Positions 45,501 to 53,656 of a DNA stretch of 64,000 bases are shown in pieces; position 1 is the first letter of the stretch, and each line of letters starts with the position of its first letter. Made by a program: the position numbers and the translations under genes. The stretch comes from Streptomyces sp. TRM49041. Lineage in GTDB: Bacteria > Actinomycetota > Actinomycetes > Streptomycetales > Streptomycetaceae. Below the pieces are notes generated by a model that was given only the letters and a program-made list of their open reading frames with translations, was not told where the DNA came from and made no database searches. The DNA is taken from the NCBI RefSeq assembly GCF_008271805.1, contig NZ_VSRY01000015.1:40052-104051 (forward strand), given 5' to 3'.

Positions 45501-47334
45501 ATGCCTGGAGCGTGCCCGCGCCGCCGACGAGGACCGCCGCGCCGCCCAGCGCGCCGCGGACGACGCCCACCGCACCGCCCGGGCCCTGCGCGCCGAACGC
45601 GCCGAGATCGCCGGCGCCCCCGAGAATCTCCCCGAGGAGAAGCCGGACGGCACCGCCCTCCTCGACGGCGGCGTTCCTCGCCCCTCCCTGCCCGCGCTCC
45701 GCGAGGCGTACCGCGCAGCGTCGCAGCTGTACGAGAAGGTGGGCGTCGGCGCCGACCTGCGCGCCGAGCAGGCCCGCGCCGAGAGCGACGAGAGCGCCGC
45801 CCTCGCCGAGCTGGACCGGCTCACCAACAAGGTCCGCACCCGCGCCGCCCAGCTTCTGGACAGCCCCGACGGCGCCGACGGACCGTCCCGCCAGGCCGCC
45901 GCCGCCCGCGCCGAGTCCCTCGTCCAGCTCCTGGAGTCCCGCGCCTCCGAGGCCAGCGAGAAGCTGGGCCGGCTGCGTGGCGAGGCGGAGCGGCTCGCCC
46001 CCGCCGACGGAGAGGCGCACACCGACCTGCCCGACGAGCTGATCCCCGCCGACGCCGACCAGGCCCAGACCCTGCTCCGCACGGCCACCGGCGAACTCGC
46101 CACGTGCACGGACGACCTGGAGACCGCCCGCGCCACACACGCGCACCTCCTCCATGCCCACCGCGCCGCCGAGGACGCCGCCGGCGGCTTCGACGAGCTG
46201 GCCGCGCTCCTCCGCGACCTGCTCCGTGAGCACGGCGACGAGGATCCGCAGGAGCCCCAGCCCTACGCCGACTCCCTGGAGGAGGCCCGCGGGGCCGCCG
46301 CCGAGGCCCGACGCTCCCTGCGCGGCTGCGCCGCCGACCTCTCCGCCGCCGACACCGGCGTACGCGAGGCGTGCGACATCCTCGTACGGCACGCCAACTC
46401 CACCCGCTACGAGCAGGTACGCACCCCGGCCCGGCAGCAGATCCGCGAACTGCCCGCGTCCGCCCTGCCCGAGCACGCCGCCAGGTGGGCCCAGGCGTTC
46501 GCACCGCGGCTGCGCGTCCTCACCGACGAACTGGCCCAGCTGGAACGCAACCGCGACTCGATCGTCGACCGGCTGCGCGGCCTGGTCGAGTCCGCGCTGA
46601 CCACGCTCCGCTCGGCCCAGCGTCTCTCCCGCCTCCCCGAGGGCCTCGGAGAGTGGTCGGGCCAGGAGTTCCTCCGCATCCGCTTCGAGGAGCCGGACCA
46701 GACGACGCTCGTCGAGCGGCTGGGCGAGGTCATCGACGAGGCGACCCGCGCCGCCGTCAAGAAGAACTCCGACCTCCGCCGCGACGGCATGTCCCTGCTG
46801 CTGCGCGGCGTCCACGCCGCCCTCCAGCCCAAGGGGGTCGCCGTGGAGATCCTCAAGCCGGACGCGGTGCTGCGCGCCGAACGGGTCCCCGTCGGGCAGA
46901 TGGGCGACGTGTTCTCCGGCGGCCAGCTGCTCACCGCCGCCATCGCCCTGTACTGCACGATGGCCGCGCTCCGCAGCAACGACCGGGGCCGCGACAAGCA
47001 CCGGCACGCCGGGACGCTGTTCCTCGACAACCCCATCGGCCGCGCCAACGCCACGTATCTGCTGGAGCTCCAGCGGGCGGTGTCGGACGCGCTCGGGGTC
47101 CAGCTCCTCTACACCACGGGCCTGTTCGACACGACCGCGCTCGCCGAGTTCCCCCTGGTCATCCGGCTGCGCAACGACGCGGACCTGCGGGCGGGCCTGA
47201 AGTACATCAGTGTCGAGGAGCACCTGCGCCCCGGCCTCCCCCAGCCCGCCCAGGAGGGCGAGCCGGCGGTGCACGGCGAGATCACCGCGACGCGCATGTT
47301 CAAACGGACCCCCGCCCCTGCGACACAGAACTAG
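42592..47334 (+). CDS. Large SMC/MukB-like coiled-coil ATPase
   Basis: A 1580-residue ATPase with split head halves at both ends and long Ala/Glu/Arg-rich coiled-coil arms, the SMC layout. The N-terminal P-loop is LFLENGGGKSVLLKL (K69, S70). The C-terminal head holds the ABC signature FSGGQ (1441-1445) in VFSGGQLLTAAIALYCTM, then Walker B TLFLDNPIGRAN with D1479 followed by N1480 instead of the usual Glu. A globular hinge-like insert at about 715-835 (YLGEQGIPALPGWRYLAQSV, ELVDGVVVTDP) separates the arms. A Pro/Thr/Ala linker near 640-665 has 15-bp repeats. MukB is of similar size (about 1490). Together with the two preceding genes it should load on DNA as a condensin-like or plasmid-defence complex. 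No nuclease or topoisomerase-like JetD follows. Confidence 0.75.
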   Translation: MYELSRVRLYSIGPAGARYADTVLDLRGVGDPVPHPAPTQAEFFEDEPVGPPRRPAPAGVLFLENGGGKSVLLKLIFSVMLPGHRNTLGGASSGVLRKFLLADDCGHVALEWQHTLTGELVVVGKVSEWRGRQVSNDPRKFAEAWYSFRPGPGLSLDNLPVAEATSVRPPGEGTSGAQGRRRTMKGFRDALTEAGKAYPHLEVYWEEIHDRWNEHLGDLGLDPELFRYQREMNADEGEAAGLFAVKKDSDFTDLLLRAVTDTRDTDGLADLVSGFGNKLGRRAELTAERDFTAGSVDLLGRIVDAAGTRSRARDIHTGAERRTRALAHRLSARAAEERGRAAELAQQVTAAAHTVTEAERARARSSLVAAELAYRHASLALTAAEKGAAAQRRELTDARTLHAAWQAAEAVLRHRAAADRSARVAAAIQEAERDAAPALAARAKAASDLVRALHAAAEDGERHADEQEERSAALQDAAETAHRDATTAATEAQRARSEGGHLRQRLAEVEQETAEAVRAGWLDDTAPDADPARAALAASDAEKTAAAAWDTAREAARVAAERAREAGADESRAELAAARAADAAQAAENAHQAERRAAESIAAEERLAELLSLPTTRRTARLPRQNTGEISGEDTPDAPTTAAAPSTAAAPSTAEGTSARRSTQGPLTAEELDRYADDLRELLDQNIASAERKLFDLRTAAADDSRILGALGDGGLLPPGPDVLATVEYLGEQGIPALPGWRYLAQSVDPADHAAVLAARPELVDGVVVTDPLSYTRAREALAGAALLPRSAVAVGTAAALLAPVPQPGTGTDGEVFLVPPNPAMHDEHAADEERQTLRARAVARDEEIRVLAARLAGDRALAARIGSWRADCPPGMLAELARAATTAREAAETAQAALSEARTVRAEADEAAAETARVRDERQDAAQRARRAADALAGLAFRLRERAGWQVRLRELADEAAEAEAKARTCLERARAADEDRRAAQRAADDAHRTARALRAERAEIAGAPENLPEEKPDGTALLDGGVPRPSLPALREAYRAASQLYEKVGVGADLRAEQARAESDESAALAELDRLTNKVRTRAAQLLDSPDGADGPSRQAAAARAESLVQLLESRASEASEKLGRLRGEAERLAPADGEAHTDLPDELIPADADQAQTLLRTATGELATCTDDLETARATHAHLLHAHRAAEDAAGGFDELAALLRDLLREHGDEDPQEPQPYADSLEEARGAAAEARRSLRGCAADLSAADTGVREACDILVRHANSTRYEQVRTPARQQIRELPASALPEHAARWAQAFAPRLRVLTDELAQLERNRDSIVDRLRGLVESALTTLRSAQRLSRLPEGLGEWSGQEFLRIRFEEPDQTTLVERLGEVIDEATRAAVKKNSDLRRDGMSLLLRGVHAALQPKGVAVEILKPDAVLRAERVPVGQMGDVFSGGQLLTAAIALYCTMAALRSNDRGRDKHRHAGTLFLDNPIGRANATYLLELQRAVSDALGVQLLYTTGLFDTTALAEFPLVIRLRNDADLRAGLKYISVEEHLRPGLPQPAQEGEPAVHGEITATRMFKRTPAPATQN

Positions 47335-47394
47335 CGCGTCGCAGAAGGCACTGCGGAAGCAGCAGACACAGCTGCGGCAGCCGCCACGGCCGAC

Positions 47395-47901
47395 TCACGC
47401 CCGGGACAGCTCACCCGGGCCCGGCTGCGAAGCCTTCGAAGCCCGCGAAGCCTGCGGTGCCTGCGAAGCCTGCGGTGCCTGCTGCGAAGCCTGCGGTCCG
47501 GCCTGGACGTGCGGGACGGGCGGCGTCGCCGCCTGCGGGACCTGTTTCCGTATGCGGGCCGCCTCCCTGGCGGCCCGCCGGGCCCTGCGCCTCTCCCGCC
47601 GCAGCTGCCGCGCCGTACTGCTCGGCTCCGAGACCACCCCGTACCGCTGCTTCCAGACCTGCCCGGTCACCCACACGTCGAGCACCGCCCAGGTCGCCAC
47701 CACCGTGCTCCCTATGCCGCTCAGGACCAGCGGAAACGCCAGCCAGGAGCCCGTCACCGTGAACAGGTAGGCCACGACCGCCTGTATCAGCGTCAGTGAG
47801 GTGACCAGCACGGCCCGCACCGCCGCCGTGCGCACCGGATCCGGCAGCCTGCGCCGCCCGACCGGCTCCTCCACCCACAGCTCACGCCGCCCCGTGCTCA
47901 T
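47395..47901 (-). CDS. Hypothetical two-span membrane protein with repeat tail
   Basis: A 168-residue protein with two hydrophobic segments (AVLVTSLTLIQAVVAYLFTV and WLAFPLVLSGIGSTVVATWA). A basic Arg-rich stretch (RQLRRERRRARRAAREAAR) and a low-complexity Gln/Ala/Ser/Pro tail built from QAPQAS-type repeats follow. GGGGAG precedes the ATG. Convergent with the SMC-like gene, 60 bp away. No known domain. Confidence 0.65.
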   Translation of the reverse strand: MSTGRRELWVEEPVGRRRLPDPVRTAAVRAVLVTSLTLIQAVVAYLFTVTGSWLAFPLVLSGIGSTVVATWAVLDVWVTGQVWKQRYGVVSEPSSTARQLRRERRRARRAAREAARIRKQVPQAATPPVPHVQAGPQASQQAPQASQAPQASRASKASQPGPGELSRA

Positions 47902-48273
47902 CCACCGTCACTCCCCACCACTCAACCGACATCAGGGTGGCTGCCCGTCTTGAGCTGATTTACGCCGACAGATCCTGCCGCCCCCGTACAAGAAGACGCA
48001 CCAACGCGCAGGAAGATTCCCGGAACGTGCAATTCCAGCCATCCGACGTCTGGTAGCAAGATGACTCCCCGCCAGGTGTCCTGTGCCACAGTGTGGTTTG
48101 TCAACTCGCCGAATAACAGGACAAGTCATGATCAGTGTTCTGTCTCGCGGCCGAAAATCGTCCGGACGCACCTTCGAGTTGTCCCAGGGACAGTAGTAGG
48201 CTCACGCCGTTTGTTGATGTGTTGATGTGTGCACCCGTGCCGCGCCGGGCGGCCGGGCGAGCTGGGGGAGGCC
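47902..48273. other. 372-bp divergent intergenic region before the conservon
   Basis: No gene seen. The part nearest the conservon has TTCGAG (48173-48178) and TAGGCT (48197-48202) with an 18-bp spacer, a plausible promoter. It overlaps the 11-bp palindrome GTCCCAGGGAC, and TGTTGATG is repeated directly just downstream. The middle (48000-48150) is markedly less GC-rich than surrounding DNA. Confidence 0.45.
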
Positions 48274-50988
48274 ATGAACTTTCGCGGGAAATCGATCCGC
48301 AGGAAGATCGTGGCGCTGCTGCTCGTCCCCCTCCTGTCCCTCACCGGTCTCTGGGGCTTCGCCACCTTCATCACGGGCCGTGAGGCGGGCCACCTCCTCG
48401 ATGTCGGCTACATCGTGCAAAAGGTCGGGTATCCCCTCGAGGACACGGTCCGCGTCATCCAGGAGGAACGCCGCCAGAGCCTGGTCTACCTGGCCGACCC
48501 ACGCACCGCCGACGCCCTCACCACCCTGCGCCGGGACCGTGCCGCCACCGACCGCACCCTCGCGGTCATCCGCGCCAACGCGCGCGACGCCCGCGTCACC
48601 GGCGCCATGCACGACGCCGCCGCCCAGCGGCTCAGCTCGCTCGTAGAGGCCCTCGACGGCCTGGAGACACTGCGCCGCTCCGTCGACACCCGCGCCGTCG
48701 GCCGCATCCAGGCGCTGGAGTTCTACAACCGCCTCATAGACCCCTGTTACAGCTTCCTCGTCCACCTCCACGCCCTCGACAACGTAGAGATGGAGAAGCA
48801 GGGCCGCGCCCTCGTCGGCCTCGCCCGCGCGCGGGAGACGCTCTCCCGCGAGGACGCCCTCGTCGTCTCCTCGCTCATCAGCAACCGGCTCACCGCCGAG
48901 GAGATTCGCCTGATCTCCGACCTCGTGGCCCGTCGCCGGCAGTTCTACGAGACCAGCCTCGAAGTCCTGCCGGCCGCCGAACGCGAGGTCTACCAGCTGT
49001 ACTGGCGCAGCCCGGCCACCCAGCCGCTGCGCGAGGCCGAAGAGGCGATCATCACCGGCGGCGCCACCAACAACCCGCGCACGACCGACGCCGCACGCTG
49101 GGAGGACACCGCGACCGCCGTCCTCGGCGGGCTCGCCACCGAGAACCGAGAGGCGGGCGACCGCTACCAGGAGCGTGTCGAGCCCGCCGCGTACGGCGTC
49201 CTGCTCAAGGCCGGCATCGCCGGCGTCCTCGGCTTCCTCGCCGTCCTCTTCTCCGTCATCGTCTCCGTACGCATCGGCCGCGGCCTGGTGCGCGACCTGA
49301 CCAGGCTCCGCAAGGAGGCCCAGGAGGTCTCCGGCGTACGTCTGCCGAGCGTGATGCGCCGCCTCGCCTCCGGCGAGCAGGTCGACGTCGAGACCGAGGT
49401 GCCGCACCTCGAGTACGAGAAGGACGAGGTCGGCCAGGTCGGCAAGGCGCTCAAGACCCTCCAGCGCGCCGCCGTCGAAGCCGCCGTCAAACAGGCCGAC
49501 ATGCGCCGCGGCGTCTCCGAGGTCTTCGTCAACCTCGCCCGCCGCAACCAGGTCCTCCTGCACCGCCAGCTGAGCCTCCTCGACACCATGGAGCGGCGCA
49601 CCGAGGACACCGAGGAACTGTCCGACCTCTTCCGCCTCGACCACCTCACCACGCGTATGCGCCGCCACGCCGAGGGCCTCGTGATCCTCTCCGGCGCCGC
49701 CCCCTCCCGCCAGTGGCGCAAGCCCATCCAGCTCATGGACGTCGTCCGGGCCGCGGTCGCCGAGGTCGAGGACTACGAACGCATCGAGGTACGGCGCCTC
49801 CCGCGCATCGGCGTCGGCGGCCCCGCCGTCGCGGACCTCACCCACCTCATCGCCGAACTCCTCGAGAACGCCACCGTCTTCTCGCCCCCGCACACGGCGG
49901 TCCAGGTGTTCGGCGAACGCGTCGCCAACGGCTTCACCCTGGAGATCCACGACCGTGGTCTCGGCATGTCGGCCGAGGACCTGCTCGACGCGAACCTCCG
50001 CCTCGCCGAGACCCCCGAGTTCGAGCTCTCCGACACCGACCGGCTGGGCCTCTTCGTCGTCAGCCGCCTCGCCCGCCGCCAGAACGTCCGGGTCTCGCTC
50101 CAGCCCTCCCCGTACGGGGGGACCACCGCGGTGGTCTTCATCCCGGCCGCGCTGCTCACCGACGCCCCGGAGACCGAGGGCGCGGGTTTCCGCCTGGACC
50201 GCAAGACCCCGGACCGCCGGAGTGCCGAGGCCGCACCCCGGCGCACCGCGCTCACACAGGTGTCCTCCGTCCTGGACGGCCCCGTCGAACTGGAGGGGCC
50301 GCTCGACCTCCTCGGCGACGACCTCGACAGCGGCCTGAACAGCGGCCTGAACGGCGATCTCAAGAGCGGCCCGGACACCGAGCGTGGCGGCCTCTTCCGC
50401 CCCCGTCCGCCCCTGCGCCCCGCCGATGCCCCCGCCCCGGCCCCGTCCGCGGTCAACGCCACCGAGCAGCACCGGCAGGCGTCCGACGCCTCGTCCGACC
50501 GGCTCGCGACCCCCGTGCCGCTGCCCCGCCGCAAGCCGGCGCTCGTCGCGCGCCACGGCCGCCGCGTGGACGACCCCGCCAGTACTCACCCGGCAACGGC
50601 CCGCGACGAGCAGCCCGTCGCCGAAGCCCCTCGCACCCCCGCGCCCGGCTCCGCGTCCGGCTCTGCGTCCGGCTCTGCGTCCGACGAGACCACCCTGACG
50701 CTCGGTGGCCTTCCCCGCCGCGTACGCCAGGCCAGCCTGGTCCCTCAGCTGAGGGACCAGGCCGAGCGCCCCGCCGCGCCGGCCGCCTCCGTGTCCTCGG
50801 CCGCCGAAACCGCCCGCACCGCCGAGAACGCCGAAACCGCCCAGACCGCCCAGACCGCCGAGAACGCCGAGGACACCGAACGCGCCGCGGAAGACGTACG
50901 CAACCGAATGGCCGCGATGCAGCGAGGCTGGCAGCGCGCCCGCAGTGAGACCGCACCAGGAACGACACCGGAGGGGGACGGTCGATGA
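48274..50988 (+). CDS. cvnA: Conservon sensor-kinase-like protein CvnA
   Basis: First gene of a conservon, the actinobacterial four-gene G-protein-like module. The 904-residue protein has an N-terminal membrane helix (KIVALLLVPLLSLTGLWGF), an extracellular nitrate/NIT-type sensor region to about residue 310, and a second helix (GIAGVLGFLAVLFSVIVSV). A HAMP-like linker precedes a HATPase_c domain with N box HLIAELLENATVFSPP, G1 DRGLGM and a GGTTAVVFIP end. A clear phospho-acceptor His box is lacking, as in the family. The last 230 residues are Pro/Ala-rich with short repeats (SGSASGSAS; NAETAQTAQTAENAE). GGGGGAGG precedes the ATG at 48274. Confidence 0.9.
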   Translation: MNFRGKSIRRKIVALLLVPLLSLTGLWGFATFITGREAGHLLDVGYIVQKVGYPLEDTVRVIQEERRQSLVYLADPRTADALTTLRRDRAATDRTLAVIRANARDARVTGAMHDAAAQRLSSLVEALDGLETLRRSVDTRAVGRIQALEFYNRLIDPCYSFLVHLHALDNVEMEKQGRALVGLARARETLSREDALVVSSLISNRLTAEEIRLISDLVARRRQFYETSLEVLPAAEREVYQLYWRSPATQPLREAEEAIITGGATNNPRTTDAARWEDTATAVLGGLATENREAGDRYQERVEPAAYGVLLKAGIAGVLGFLAVLFSVIVSVRIGRGLVRDLTRLRKEAQEVSGVRLPSVMRRLASGEQVDVETEVPHLEYEKDEVGQVGKALKTLQRAAVEAAVKQADMRRGVSEVFVNLARRNQVLLHRQLSLLDTMERRTEDTEELSDLFRLDHLTTRMRRHAEGLVILSGAAPSRQWRKPIQLMDVVRAAVAEVEDYERIEVRRLPRIGVGGPAVADLTHLIAELLENATVFSPPHTAVQVFGERVANGFTLEIHDRGLGMSAEDLLDANLRLAETPEFELSDTDRLGLFVVSRLARRQNVRVSLQPSPYGGTTAVVFIPAALLTDAPETEGAGFRLDRKTPDRRSAEAAPRRTALTQVSSVLDGPVELEGPLDLLGDDLDSGLNSGLNGDLKSGPDTERGGLFRPRPPLRPADAPAPAPSAVNATEQHRQASDASSDRLATPVPLPRRKPALVARHGRRVDDPASTHPATARDEQPVAEAPRTPAPGSASGSASGSASDETTLTLGGLPRRVRQASLVPQLRDQAERPAAPAASVSSAAETARTAENAETAQTAQTAENAEDTERAAEDVRNRMAAMQRGWQRARSETAPGTTPEGDGR

Positions 50989-51413
50989 CCGCACCGAACG
51001 CCGCAGCATCCAACTCAACCGGCGAGCTCAGCTGGCTCCTCGACGAACTGGTCGATCGGGTCGGCTCCATCCGCAAGGCCCTGGTGCTTTCCAGCGACGG
51101 CCTGCCGACCGGCGGCTCCAAGGACCTCAGCCGTGAGGACAGCGAGCACCTGGCCGCCGTCGCCTCCGGTTTCCACAGCCTCGCCAAGGGCGTGGGCCGC
51201 CACTTCGACGCCGGCAAGGTCCGCCAGACCGTCGTCGAGCTGGAGGACGCGTTCCTGTTCATCACCGCCGCCGGCGACGGCAGCTGCCTCGCCGTCCTCG
51301 CGGACGCCGACTCCGACGTCGGCCTGGTCGCGTACGAGATGACCCTGATGGTCAAGCGTGTCGGCGCCCACCTCGCGACGGCTCCCCGGTCGGGTCTGCC
51401 CACCGGAGGGTGA
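50985..51413 (+). CDS. cvnB: Conservon roadblock/LC7 protein CvnB
   Basis: A 142-residue roadblock/LC7 domain protein (LSWLLDELVDRVGSIRKALV, SSDGLPTGGSKDL, ILADADS-like LAVLADADSDVGLVAYEM). These act as GTPase-activating or scaffold partners of the CvnD GTPase. The start overlaps the CvnA stop by four bases (ATGA), so translation is coupled. Confidence 0.93.
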   Translation: MTAPNAAASNSTGELSWLLDELVDRVGSIRKALVLSSDGLPTGGSKDLSREDSEHLAAVASGFHSLAKGVGRHFDAGKVRQTVVELEDAFLFITAAGDGSCLAVLADADSDVGLVAYEMTLMVKRVGAHLATAPRSGLPTGG

Positions 51414-51424
51414 GGGGGGATGCG

Positions 51425-51850
51425 ATGAGCGACGCAGCAGCGAGACAGGCACGGCGAGGCCGTCACACCGAGGCCGCGCACCACTGGTTCGACGACGACG
51501 CCGGACCCGTGGTGCGCCCGTACGCGATGACGCGTGGCCGCACCAGCAGTGCCACCCGCCACCGTCTCGACCTGATCGCGGTGGTCGTCCCGGAGCCCGC
51601 GGCCGACGACCCCGGCCGTGACCAGACGCTCTCCCCGGAACATGTGGAGATCGTCGAACGCTGCAGCGAGCTCCCTCAGTCGATCGCCGAGCTCGCCGCC
51701 GGGATGGACCTGCCCGTGGGCGTGGTCCGGGTCCTGGTCGGCGACCTCGTCGAGGACGAACTCGTCCACGTAACCCGTCCCGTTCCGCCGGCCGAGCTGC
51801 CGGATGTGAGCATTCTGCGTGAGGTGATCAATGGCCTTCGGGCGCTCTAG
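51425..51850 (+). CDS. cvnC: Conservon DUF742 protein CvnC
   Basis: A 141-residue DUF742 protein with a winged-helix-like core (VRPYAMTRGRTSS, then IVERCSELPQSIAELAAGM, VGVVRVLVGDLVEDELVHV). ATG 51425 follows GAGGGGGGAT; a GTG five codons upstream overlaps the CvnB stop but has no spacing for its ribosome site. It overlaps cvnD by 20 bp. In this family CvnC is thought to link the sensor-kinase and GTPase components. Confidence 0.92.
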   Translation: MSDAAARQARRGRHTEAAHHWFDDDAGPVVRPYAMTRGRTSSATRHRLDLIAVVVPEPAADDPGRDQTLSPEHVEIVERCSELPQSIAELAAGMDLPVGVVRVLVGDLVEDELVHVTRPVPPAELPDVSILREVINGLRAL

Positions 51851-52451
51851 CCGCAAGGGTCCGCCACCGGTCGAGCCGGTGACGCTGAAGATCCTGGTCG
51901 CAGGCGGCTTCGGGGTGGGCAAGACCACTCTGGTGGGGGCGGTGAGCGAGATCCGGCCGCTGCGCACCGAGGAGAACCTGACCGAGGCGGGCCGGCCGGT
52001 CGACGATCTGAACGGCGTCGAGACCAAGTCCACGACCACGGTCGCCATGGACTTCGGCCGGATCACCCTCCGCGAGGACCTGGTGCTGTACCTGTTCGGC
52101 ACGCCCGGACAGGACCGGTTCTGGTTCCTCTGGGACGAGCTCGCGCAGGGCGCGCTGGGCGCGGTCGTGCTGGCGGACACCCGCCGCCTGGAGGATTGCT
52201 TCGCGGCGATCGACTACTTCGAGCGGCGGCGCATCCCGTTCGCTGTCGCCGTCAACTGCTTCGACGACGCCGAGCCCTACCCGGCCGAGACGGTACGGGC
52301 CGCCCTGGACCTCGACGGCGGCGTGCCGCTGATGATGTGCGACGCGCGGGAACGCGAGTCCGTCAAGGAGGTCCTGGTGGCGGTCGTCCAGCATGCGATG
52401 ACCTTCACCGAAGCGAACCCGGAGTCGACCCCGGAACCGGTCACCACCTGA
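51831..52451 (+). CDS. cvnD: Conservon small GTPase CvnD
   Basis: A 206-residue Ras-like/ATP-GTP-binding protein of the conservon type. The P-loop is GGFGVGKTT with K31, G2 is around KSTTTVAMDFGR, G3 is FGTPGQDR, and the G4-like NCFD occurs in VAVNCFDDAEPY. It ends this conservon: no cytochrome P450 (CvnE) follows, and the next genes are convergent. Confidence 0.93.
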   Translation: MAFGRSSRKGPPPVEPVTLKILVAGGFGVGKTTLVGAVSEIRPLRTEENLTEAGRPVDDLNGVETKSTTTVAMDFGRITLREDLVLYLFGTPGQDRFWFLWDELAQGALGAVVLADTRRLEDCFAAIDYFERRRIPFAVAVNCFDDAEPYPAETVRAALDLDGGVPLMMCDARERESVKEVLVAVVQHAMTFTEANPESTPEPVTT

Positions 52452-52456
52452 CGCGC

Positions 52457-53656
52457 TCACCGCACCGCCACCACCGCCGAACCATGCCCGAACAGCCCCT
52501 GGTTCACGGCGATCCCGGCCCGCGCACCCGCCACCTGCCGGGCACCGGCCGCGCCGCGCAACTGCCATGTCAGCTCGCACACCTGGGCGATGGCCTGCGC
52601 GGGCACCGCCTCCCCGAACGAGGCGAGCCCACCGCTCGTGTTCACCGGAACGCGCCCCCCGAGCGCCGTCACGCCCTCCCGGACGAGCTTCGCGCCCTCA
52701 CCCGCCCCGCACAGCCCGATGTCCTCGTACCACTCCAGCTCCAGCGCGGTGGACAGGTCGTACACCTCGGCGAGGTGCAGGTCGTCCGGGCCGATGCCCG
52801 CCTCCTCGTACGCGGCCCGCGCGATCGACGCCCGGAACGAGCCCGGCACCGCGGACGCGCCCACGACGGAGTCCGTCGCGATGTCCGGCAGGTCCAGCAC
52901 CGTCCGCGGATAGCCGGGCGTCACCGTCGACACCGCCCGGATACGGACCGGATCGGCCACCCCGTGGCGCCGCGCGTATGTCATGGACGCCAGGACCAGC
53001 GCCGCGGCGCCGTCCGACGTGGCGCAGATGTCCAGCAGCCGCAGCGGGTCGGCTACCACGGGCGACGCGGCGACCTCCTCGGCGGTGACCGGCCGCCGGT
53101 AGCGGGCGTACGGATTGAGTGCACCGGCCGCCGCGTTCTTCACCTTGACCTGCGCGAAGTCCTCCGGTGTCTCCCTGTGCACGGCCATCCTGCGCCGCGC
53201 GAAGAGCCCGAAGTACGCCGGGTTGGTCGCCCCCAGCACGCGAAACCGCAGCCAGTCGGGATCCTCGGGCCGGTCCCCGCCCGCGGGCGCGAAGAAGCCC
53301 TTGGGCGCCGAGTCCGCGCCCACCACCAGCACCACATCGGCCAGCCCGGCCAGGATCTGCGCCCGGGCGGCCGCGACGGCCTGGGCGCCGGACGCGCACG
53401 CCGCGTACACGCTGGTCACCCTCGCCCCCTGCCACCCCAGCGCCCGCGCGAACGTCGCCCCCGCCACGTACCCGGGGTACCCGCCGCGCACCGTGCCGGC
53501 GCCGACCACCGACCCCACGTCCCGCCACTCGACGCCGGCGTCCGCGAGCGCCGCCCGCGCGGCCCGCACCCCGTATGCGACGAAACCCCGCCCCCACTTG
53601 CCCCACGGGTGCATCCCCGCACCCAGCACCGCGACCTCGCCGCCGGCGCCGCTCAC
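52457..53656 (-). CDS. Thiolase-like lipid-transfer protein (SCP2-thiolase type)
   Basis: A 399-residue thiolase-superfamily protein of the non-specific lipid-transfer/SCP2-thiolase group. The nucleophile C87 is in VYAACASGAQAVAAA. The C-terminal active-site region is NQGLFGHGSAVV, with a Gly-His but without the second Cys of true thiolases, as in this group. In steroid and other acyl-CoA side-chain pathways these enzymes work as retro-aldolases together with a DUF35 partner. A DUF35 gene is directly upstream, its stop overlapping this GTG start (GTGA). Substrate unknown. Confidence 0.87.
   Translation of the reverse strand: MSGAGGEVAVLGAGMHPWGKWGRGFVAYGVRAARAALADAGVEWRDVGSVVGAGTVRGGYPGYVAGATFARALGWQGARVTSVYAACASGAQAVAAARAQILAGLADVVLVVGADSAPKGFFAPAGGDRPEDPDWLRFRVLGATNPAYFGLFARRRMAVHRETPEDFAQVKVKNAAAGALNPYARYRRPVTAEEVAASPVVADPLRLLDICATSDGAAALVLASMTYARRHGVADPVRIRAVSTVTPGYPRTVLDLPDIATDSVVGASAVPGSFRASIARAAYEEAGIGPDDLHLAEVYDLSTALELEWYEDIGLCGAGEGAKLVREGVTALGGRVPVNTSGGLASFGEAVPAQAIAQVCELTWQLRGAAGARQVAGARAGIAVNQGLFGHGSAVVAVR

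Noticed and set aside
42433..47274. A very long open frame on the minus strand across the SMC-like gene
   Set aside because: It is the antisense shadow of a GC-biased coding frame: Gly/Val/Glu-rich, no domains and no ribosome site.
48202..51018. A 938-codon minus-strand open frame across cvnA
   Set aside because: Antisense shadow; the plus strand encodes a clear conservon kinase with proper motifs.
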